A stretch of DNA of 64,000 bases. Source: Bimastos eiseni. Lineage: Eukaryota > Annelida > Clitellata > Crassiclitellata > Lumbricidae. The stretch covers positions 20,244,747-20,308,746 of the forward strand of contig OY365806.1 in NCBI GenBank assembly GCA_959347315.1, given 5' to 3'. The number at the start of each line of letters is the position of its first letter. Position 1 is the stretch's first letter. Position numbers and translations under genes: made by a program. Positions 57,419 through 64,000 of this stretch are shown here, piece after piece. The notes beneath the pieces are model-generated. The model had not been told where the DNA came from. It was given only the letters and a program-made list of their open reading frames with translations, and made no database searches.

Positions 57419-57674
57419 ATCATTATCGTTGTTGCTGCTGTTGTTACGTTCGCTGTGATATCGGTTGTATCGATCTGTTGCCTCGTCGTCCACCAACGGA
57501 AGCGGAGAGCAGCCGCCGCCTCTCAAAAGAATCGCTGCTTCCGGTCCCTGTGTCCTGAACGGAATCGGAATTCTGTCTACTGCGACACCATCGCCCGCGA
57601 AATGATTCCCCTCAACTCTGCACGCATTGTCGACAACCCAAATTACTTCAAACAAGATCCGACCATTCCACAAG
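57419..57674 (+). CDS. Trk: Trk exon: transmembrane helix and juxtamembrane region with NPNY
   Basis: 256 bases, phase 0 in and phase 1 out, between TATTTCAG and GTAATT. It begins with a hydrophobic helix (IIIVVAAVVTFAVISVVSIC) and a basic stop-transfer (HQRKRR). The juxtamembrane part contains MIPLNSARIVDNPNYFKQ. NPNY is the NPXY-type docking site used by Shc/FRS2 PTB domains in Trk receptors, at the expected place upstream of the kinase. Confidence 0.95.
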
Positions 57675-57721
57675 GTAATTAGGCCAAGCCAAGATTATTC
57701 ATCACATCGTATCGAATCTTT

Positions 57722-57960
57722 AGATTTATGTAGCGCCTCTTGCTGAATAACTATTTAGAGCAGCTCTCAACACTGAAACATGGAGAAAAGGAAGCGCCCT
57801 TAACGATTGAGAGGTCAATGGAGAGAAGCCGGGCATTAGATTAACTCTTAGTAAGGGAGGAAGATCATTACAGGTACATTGACCCAAAACAGCAAACGTC
57901 CGATGTTGAGCCATGGCACTTCTTAGTCCTCGAAACTAAGGCGGATCAGCAGAACGTAAG
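57722..57960 (-). mobile_element. LINE/SINE 3' region, minus orientation
   Basis: Minus strand ends AGGCGCTACATAAATCT, the same terminus type as the CR1-like elements elsewhere in the window. The body is similar in style to LINE 3' UTRs. No RT motif is present. Confidence 0.5.
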
Positions 57961-58320
57961 AAACGTTATGAAATTGAGTCTCGGCACGGACGGGCGATTT
58001 GTTTATAAAAAACATGTGGCACATCTATAACATAGTGGCGAGTGTGCTGGATTTTCAACCTAGAGGTCACTCAATGCCATGGCAGAATTTATTTTATAGA
58101 CATCTGCTCCTCCTGCGCTCCTTAGCCAACTCAGCAATAATATGTGCGCTAACAGCGCACTGTCGGTGGGCAGATTTATAAGACGAGGGATCGAGAGGAC
58201 TGGTAATGCGCCCTCATAGGCTGAGGCGAATTAAATTAAGCTGCAATAGCACTTCATAAACCTGGTTGCTCTTCTGTGTTAGCTGAATGAACTACCTCTG
58301 TTACTGTATATATTATTATA

Positions 58321-58972
58321 AGGGACCGTTCACATATGATATAACGCTCAAGGGGTAGGTGGGTGGGTTCCGGTTTTGTTAGCGTTATATCGTGTAGGGT
58401 GGGGGGGGATAGGTTGAAGGTTTTGTAATAATTATAACAAACTTTTTTCAGCTTATGCTATTTTGTCTGTTTGTCTGCCAATTGGAAATTCCATGTACCA
58501 TGGACCTTCATTGTTTAATCAAAGTTCACAATACGTTGTGAACCAAAACTAGCACCATTAGCAAATCCACTTTTAACAATTTGCTGTTTACAGTTTTAAC
58601 AATTTCATGTGCATAGCTTTAAACGCTCTAAAATTCGATTCTGTGTGCTTTGTTTTGATTCTGGTTTAAATTTAAATGATGATTTTACTGCAATTCTTGA
58701 ATTGGATAAAGGCAATTATCAGCTGAATCGCTACTATTAAAGTGCAAACTAACATCATATTGTTATAAAAGTGTCAAATTGTGCAATACAATTATGTCGA
58801 TTGTATGTTTTTTAATGTGCTTTTAGGCTGGGGTGGGGTATGGGGGTGGGTAGAATAACTGCTATATAATATAAGGGGTGGGGTCACGGCTGCTGTTATA
58901 TAACGTTATTAGGAGTAGGGGGTGGGTCAAAACTTGGGATTTTATGCGTTATATAATTTGTGAACGGCCCCT
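58321..58972. mobile_element. MITE with GGGGCCGTTCACA-type inverted repeats
   Basis: Left AGGGACCGTTCACATATGAT and reverse-complemented right AGGGGCCGTTCACAAATTAT pair over about 27 bases, followed by ATAACGC on both sides. Inside are GGGGTGGG tracts at both ends. The termini resemble a widespread animal MITE class often linked to ISL2EU/PIF-like transposases. The superfamily is not proven here. No coding capacity. Confidence 0.75.
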
Positions 58973-59031
58973 AAACTGCAGAGTCGTGAATTACATGAAT
59001 TTTTTATATCGTCCGTTTTCTTATATTGAAG

Positions 59032-59350
59032 TGAAGGTCGTGATTCCTCGCATTCCGCCACAGCACATCCAGGTGTTGCGTGACCTTGGCGAAGGAGCCT
59101 TCGGTCGCGTTGTCCTTGGAACGTGTCGACTGACGGAACCAGAGGGAGACCGACTGACCCTCGTCGCCATCAAGACGCTCAAGGAAAGTCACGCCGAGGA
59201 CGCCAAGAGGGACTTCGACCGAGAGGCAGAACTTCTGACCAGCTTACAACACGACAACATCGTTCGCCTCTATGGAATCTCCGAAGACGGAGACACTCGG
59301 ATGATCATATTTGAATACATGGAAAACGGAGACCTCAATAACTTCCTCAG
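59032..59350 (+). CDS. Trk: Trk exon: kinase N-lobe
   Basis: 319 bases, phase 1 in and phase 2 out. Acceptor is AG at 59030-59031 and donor is GTCAGC. It encodes the nucleotide-binding loop (LGEGAFGRVVLGTC), the VAIK lysine, the alpha-C glutamate region (FDREAELLTSLQHDNIVRLYG), and the hinge (IIFEYMENGDLNNFLR). The start was placed by phase agreement with the upstream exon. An alternative AG five bases later breaks the frame. Confidence 0.95.
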
Positions 59351-61842
59351 GTCAGCACCCATTCGCGTAATCAAAAGATCGATAATCATAATAATTATTA
59401 TAATTAAAAATAGCGCCTTATCACTTCTGAATCAGAAGAAACGATCAAAGTGTATAGTCTACATGCAAGTCAAAGTGATATAGATATCCGCCTATCTCAT
59501 TATCTTCCTATCCGTCGCCTCTTTGTCTAACCTCTCCTCCTCTTGCTCTGCCATCTGCCGCTCTCCTCTCAAACTGAAAACCAAACTCCTCGAGTTATTC
59601 TAAATTGATTCTACTTTGCCACATCATATGACCACCCTCATCCCTACTATCCTAGCACCACGCTGTCTACTCGACTTAATTGTCCTCTCCGAATGTGACC
59701 TCACATCGGAAACGAACAGACCAGCTTGACCATTGCGGACTTGATCTGAGCTAGCGCCGTTTATTAAGCTGGGTTTCTGTGGACGCTGAGAAATTTTCGA
59801 ATATTTACATTACATCAGAATATGACAAGAAATTTGGATTCCAGAAATAGTATAATGTATATGGTTTACATATGTCCTCTCACGCTGCGTTAGTTTCTGT
59901 TCTTAATGATAGACAACAGAATTACATTTTTGTATTGTCAGTATCAACATTTAGCTTACTTATTATAGAATAGACATCCTCGTGTAAAAAATAATGTAAT
60001 TATTCAACTTACGTCACATCATTACTGCCATCTCCTATAAACTAATGTAGGCCTATATATAGCCCTATTATTTCCTTTATTTTCAGCATTCGTTCTGCCC
60101 AGCACGTAGGTTACTGATTGATGTGCCACGTGTGTGTGTCCTTGATGTCAACACTTTTTCAGTGGACATCTATAGATAATCCTATTGTAATGAAATTGTC
60201 TGCATTGAAGGCCAGCAGCAATACATCAGCAGCTGTGACTGCCTTTTCAGATGAAAGGAGGCGTGAGATGAATGTATCGTCCTGCAATGTAGTATTAGAA
60301 GGCGTGTAGTTCGCAGAGGGGATACTGACCAAGTCTCCTTCCAGTCCCATCACTTCTTTCCATGCATTGTTATCGTAATCGTTTATTCGAGATTCAGGCC
60401 TATACGGCGTCCACAGAGCTAAGCCGCGAAAACTAGCTTATTCACATGCGCTTTGTCAAAAAAAATGATAAGCGGGGAGTAATTAGTAAAGATATCAGTT
60501 TGCCGATCGATATAATTTCAAATCACAAAGTTCAACCTTTAATTGAAAAATCTGTGTAAATTATCGTTCTAATTATAAGTTTTACTGTTAACCTTTGCTG
60601 GCTATACGCGTAAGTTGAACATAAACGATAAAACTTAAAGTTTATGATATATAGAAAAACAGCCAAGAATGTTGACACCGAGGAGGAGGATGATGACCCA
60701 ACTGCTTAGGTTGGCTTGGAAATACAGAGATTGCAAAGCTACTCCTATTAAGTCAAAAAAGTTTCTTTTCATTTGCCCATGCATGACTCCAAAGTAATGA
60801 AACCAATGGAAAGATGTCAGTAATTGGCAAAATTTGTAGATTTTGCACTCAACCAGGTCGCAACACTGGTGATTGTAAAAGAGTGATATAGTGATCGTCG
60901 GTGTTCCATAGGTCATTAGCAGGAATCTACTTGAGTGGAGACGATCGTATAAGTACCTGTAACAGGTGCCGTCTGCTTGTATCAACCACAAACTATAATG
61001 ACAATCGATGGTTGAAGACAGCCAAATGCAACGTCCTCAAAAGTATAATTGGCGTTAATTGCTGCTCTCCGATCCTTAGCAATGAACAAATCCTATTGTT
61101 CTGTACACGTTGGTCAGTGAGTGGGTCACTGGACCTGCTGCCTCTCATGCATTCCATCTCATGCCGATATGAAATCATACTTCTTCCTCTTCTGGTTGTC
61201 CGCCTCCTGGACAGGTTCAAATGTCTGAAGTCGCCATTCCTCTCGCTGATGGGCCTCATCTTTGAACTTTCCGTATCCATCCATCATCATCAAATTCAGC
61301 TTCAGATGTCTTCCTCTTCCTCTTGTCCTCTCTCCAGACAATTCTCCTTCAATGGCCGTTTGAGCCGGCAGTCTCCTCTATCTCTCATGTTGTAGCAGAG
61401 GTTTCCCTACAATAGACGACCGAGGAGGCCCCCGCAGACGCGAAATGGTATAATGTACCCAGTAATAATCCAGGTTGAGCCGTTTCCTTTGTTGATGATT
61501 TTTTATCAATTGGCCTCATCTTTCATATAATCCTCTGGATGTCTATTCTTTTATATAGTGGTGGTCTCCCATGTCCTTCCTCTCATGTATATTGCTTACC
61601 AATGAAGCAAAGCATGCACACAATTAACGGTATAACTAATCTACGCTCATTGCGTGGACACCCTTTGACTATCTCTAATTCGCAGATGTTAGAAACCAAG
61701 TCACGTACACTAATCAGCCTATTACAGCCAACGAGGCATCGGATTATAGTACGAGATATTACAATGTTTCCGTCAGTCTGTTCAGCACAGGTTTCAGCGC
61801 AATTACATCACGCGAAAGTAAAGATAAGTGTTTTTGTTTCAG
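59351..61842. other. Trk intron, 2.5 kb
   Basis: AT-rich. TAGGCCTA at 60048-60055. A minus-strand run of open frame at 60635-61280 has no recognisable domain. No extra exon was seen. Confidence 0.55.
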
Positions 61843-62083
61843 GTCGCATGGACCAGACGCTAGGTTTCTCGGAAAGGGAATTCAGGCAACGAAGCCTTCA
61901 CTACGCATGCGTGACCTGCTCCATATATCCAATCAGATATCCGCAGGTGCTGAATACCTCTCCCGCAAGCACTTCGTCCATCGAGACCTAGCGACGAGGA
62001 ACTGTCTGGTTGGCGAGAAGCTCATCGTTAAGATAGGAGATTTCGGAATGTCACGCGACGTTTACAGTGCTGATTACTACAAG
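61843..62083 (+). CDS. Trk: Trk exon: kinase catalytic and activation loops
   Basis: 241 bases, phase 2 in and phase 0 out, between TTTGTTTCAG and GTATCA. It encodes [13 protein letters not shown] (Trk-type insert), the catalytic loop [16 protein letters not shown] ([10 protein letters not shown]) and the activation-loop tyrosines YSADYYK. The YxxxYY pattern is that of Trk/insulin-receptor-type kinases. Confidence 0.97.
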
Positions 62084-62094
62084 GTATCAGAATA

Positions 62095-62129
62095 ACAACC
62101 AGGTTACAGCTAATGACTGTGCGCGTCTT

Positions 62130-62166
<37 letters not shown>

Positions 62167-62293
62167 GTATATATATATGTATATATATATATATATATAT
62201 AAAGACGTATATATATATATATATAAAGACGCGCACTGGTTACAGCTAATGAATATATAAAGACGCGCACAGTCATTAGCTGTAATCTGGTTG

Positions 62294-62294
<1 letters not shown>
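62095..62294. mobile_element. 200-bp hairpin MITE with 37-bp inverted repeats
   Basis: ACAACCAGGTTACAGCTAAT at the left end and its near-perfect reverse complement at the right (36 of 37) surround a (TA)n core, with an internal partial duplicate near 62230. It begins 12 bases after a Trk splice donor. The TIR-(TA)n-TIR form is typical of small MITEs. The family is unassigned. Confidence 0.8.
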
Positions 62295-62330
<36 letters not shown>

Positions 62331-62744
62331 CCGTCATACAATAATTATTGTCGCCTCGACCTTCCTCGCTTTTAGTGAATTGATCGCTGAGATCTAAGCA
62401 CCACCCACTGCTCGTCTGAAACTCTGAATAGTCTCCATGCAAAGAGGACGTCAGTAAGTACGTAAGTACATGTGCATGCATGCACATCTGTAGGCTGTAG
62501 GTCTGTACGTGGGTTTGTGTGTATGCATCTGGGATCTTTGTGTAGTGCCTTTAATAGCATGCAAAAAGGGGAACAGATCGTCAATGATTGATGATGATGC
62601 GAAGGGTTGATGACTGCATGGGCTTACCTACACAGACATAAAGATCATACTCTACAGGAACAACAGCCAGACAGCTGTCGTTCAGCATTTCAACAGCAAC
62701 CAACGGATGCCAAGTCGCGGAACCAGCCAATAGTTTTCAGCGGC

Positions 62745-62803
62745 ATCTATATCATCTATATCATCTATATCATCTATATCATCTATATCATCTATATCCT
62801 CCA
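62745..62803. repeat. 12-bp tandem repeat (ATCATCTATATC)n
   Basis: About five near-identical units. Confidence 0.9.
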
Positions 62804-62952
62804 TGTAGTGATCTTCAGGGTCTGATTGTGACCTTTGCGACCAAGGCAAAGAACGCCAATTCGCGGTAGATGACCATTGTTGCTCATGCTAGTCCGATGC
62901 GTTCTATAAACACATGTAGAAATGTTCTGGAAGCGATTTCTAGAATATGTGA

Positions 62953-63765
<813 letters not shown>

Positions 63766-64000
63766 GTAATACAACAGTTGGAGATGGGCAAAGTACTGGA
63801 CTGTCCAGTGGGCGGACACTGTCCAGACGAGATCTATCGATTGATGCTCGGCTGCTGGCGAAAGCATCCAGAGGACAGGCTATCAATGAGCCAGCTTCAC
63901 GTTCACTTGACGAGACTGTTGCAATACTTCAGCAACGACCCTGCAGCCAGCTCAACGCAAGACTACATGGCCAAGCACGTCTCATACCTGGAGATCCTTA
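63766..64000 (+). CDS. Trk: Trk exon: kinase C-lobe end and C-terminal tail (cut by window edge)
   Basis: Phase 0 in after TCTTCTTGCAG. It encodes VIQQLEMGKVLDCPVGGHCP, the DEIYRLMLGCWRKHPEDRLS signature of receptor tyrosine kinase C-lobes, and a short tail. The window ends within SYLEIL. In Trk receptors a YLxxLG-type motif at the extreme C-terminus docks PLC-gamma, so the protein probably ends within a few codons of 64000. Confidence 0.95.

Larger units (their letters stand above)
57675..59031. other. Trk intron with LINE/SINE tail and MITE
   Basis: 1.36 kb. A minus-oriented LINE/SINE 3' end lies at 57722-57960 and a MITE at 58321-58972, ending only 60 bases before the next exon. Confidence 0.65.

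Noticed and set aside
58878..59031. N-terminal extension of the kinase exon frame
   Set aside because: This part is the end of the MITE and the intron. A splice acceptor at 59031 gives the only frame that matches the upstream exon.
60635..61395. Overlapping 95-164-codon frames on both strands in the kinase intron
   Set aside because: No domain recognised. Composition resembles the flanking intron, and the kinase sequence is already continuous across this intron.

Overview
The window looks like metazoan nuclear DNA, most likely from a marine invertebrate. It has long GT-AG introns, dense microsatellites, CR1-like LINE fragments, hAT and mariner transposons, and an over-represented palindromic octamer, TAGGCCTA. 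That octamer, together with an LRR-Ig Trk receptor, would fit an invertebrate deuterostome such as an echinoderm or hemichordate. The phylum is inference and a lophotrochozoan is not excluded.

Layout. Positions 1-17.3 kb are intergenic or intronic DNA with no protein-coding exon I can support. They hold a possible SINE, an 80-bp perfect palindrome, two non-autonomous hAT elements with 8-bp target duplications, many simple repeats and a 5'-truncated CR1-like LINE. Positions 17.3-28.9 kb hold an old, decayed but almost complete endogenous Polinton/Maverick (adintovirus-like) element. Integrase and a phospholipase A2-like gene run leftward. A rightward cluster then encodes packaging ATPase, a penton/minor-capsid-like protein, small virion-like proteins, a dUTPase-fold-like protein, a two-helix membrane protein, a conserved protein of unknown function, a pX-like protein, the major capsid protein and one small ORF. 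The leftward genes at the right end are a fiber-like protein, an adenain-type protease and a protein-primed family B DNA polymerase. I count 11 in-frame stops and about 14 frameshifts, so the element cannot be active as it stands. A perfect 15-bp hairpin sits where the two transcription blocks converge. An array pairing E-boxes with CCAAT boxes sits in front of the polymerase.

Positions 29.4-30.6 kb are a mariner-like transposon with terminal repeats and TA duplications. From 32.5 kb to the window end runs one host gene on the + strand, a neurotrophin-receptor-type tyrosine kinase (Trk). I find 11 exons: three LRR exons, LRRCT, two Ig exons, an acidic stalk, the transmembrane/juxtamembrane exon with an NPNY Shc-type site, and four kinase exons. 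The last exon is cut by the window edge at a YLEIL motif that resembles the C-terminal PLC-gamma docking site. Splice phases agree across every junction. The first exon(s), for signal peptide and LRRNT, were not found. The introns hold LINE fragments, a full-length non-autonomous hAT, other MITEs and a 46-copy identical 14-bp satellite.
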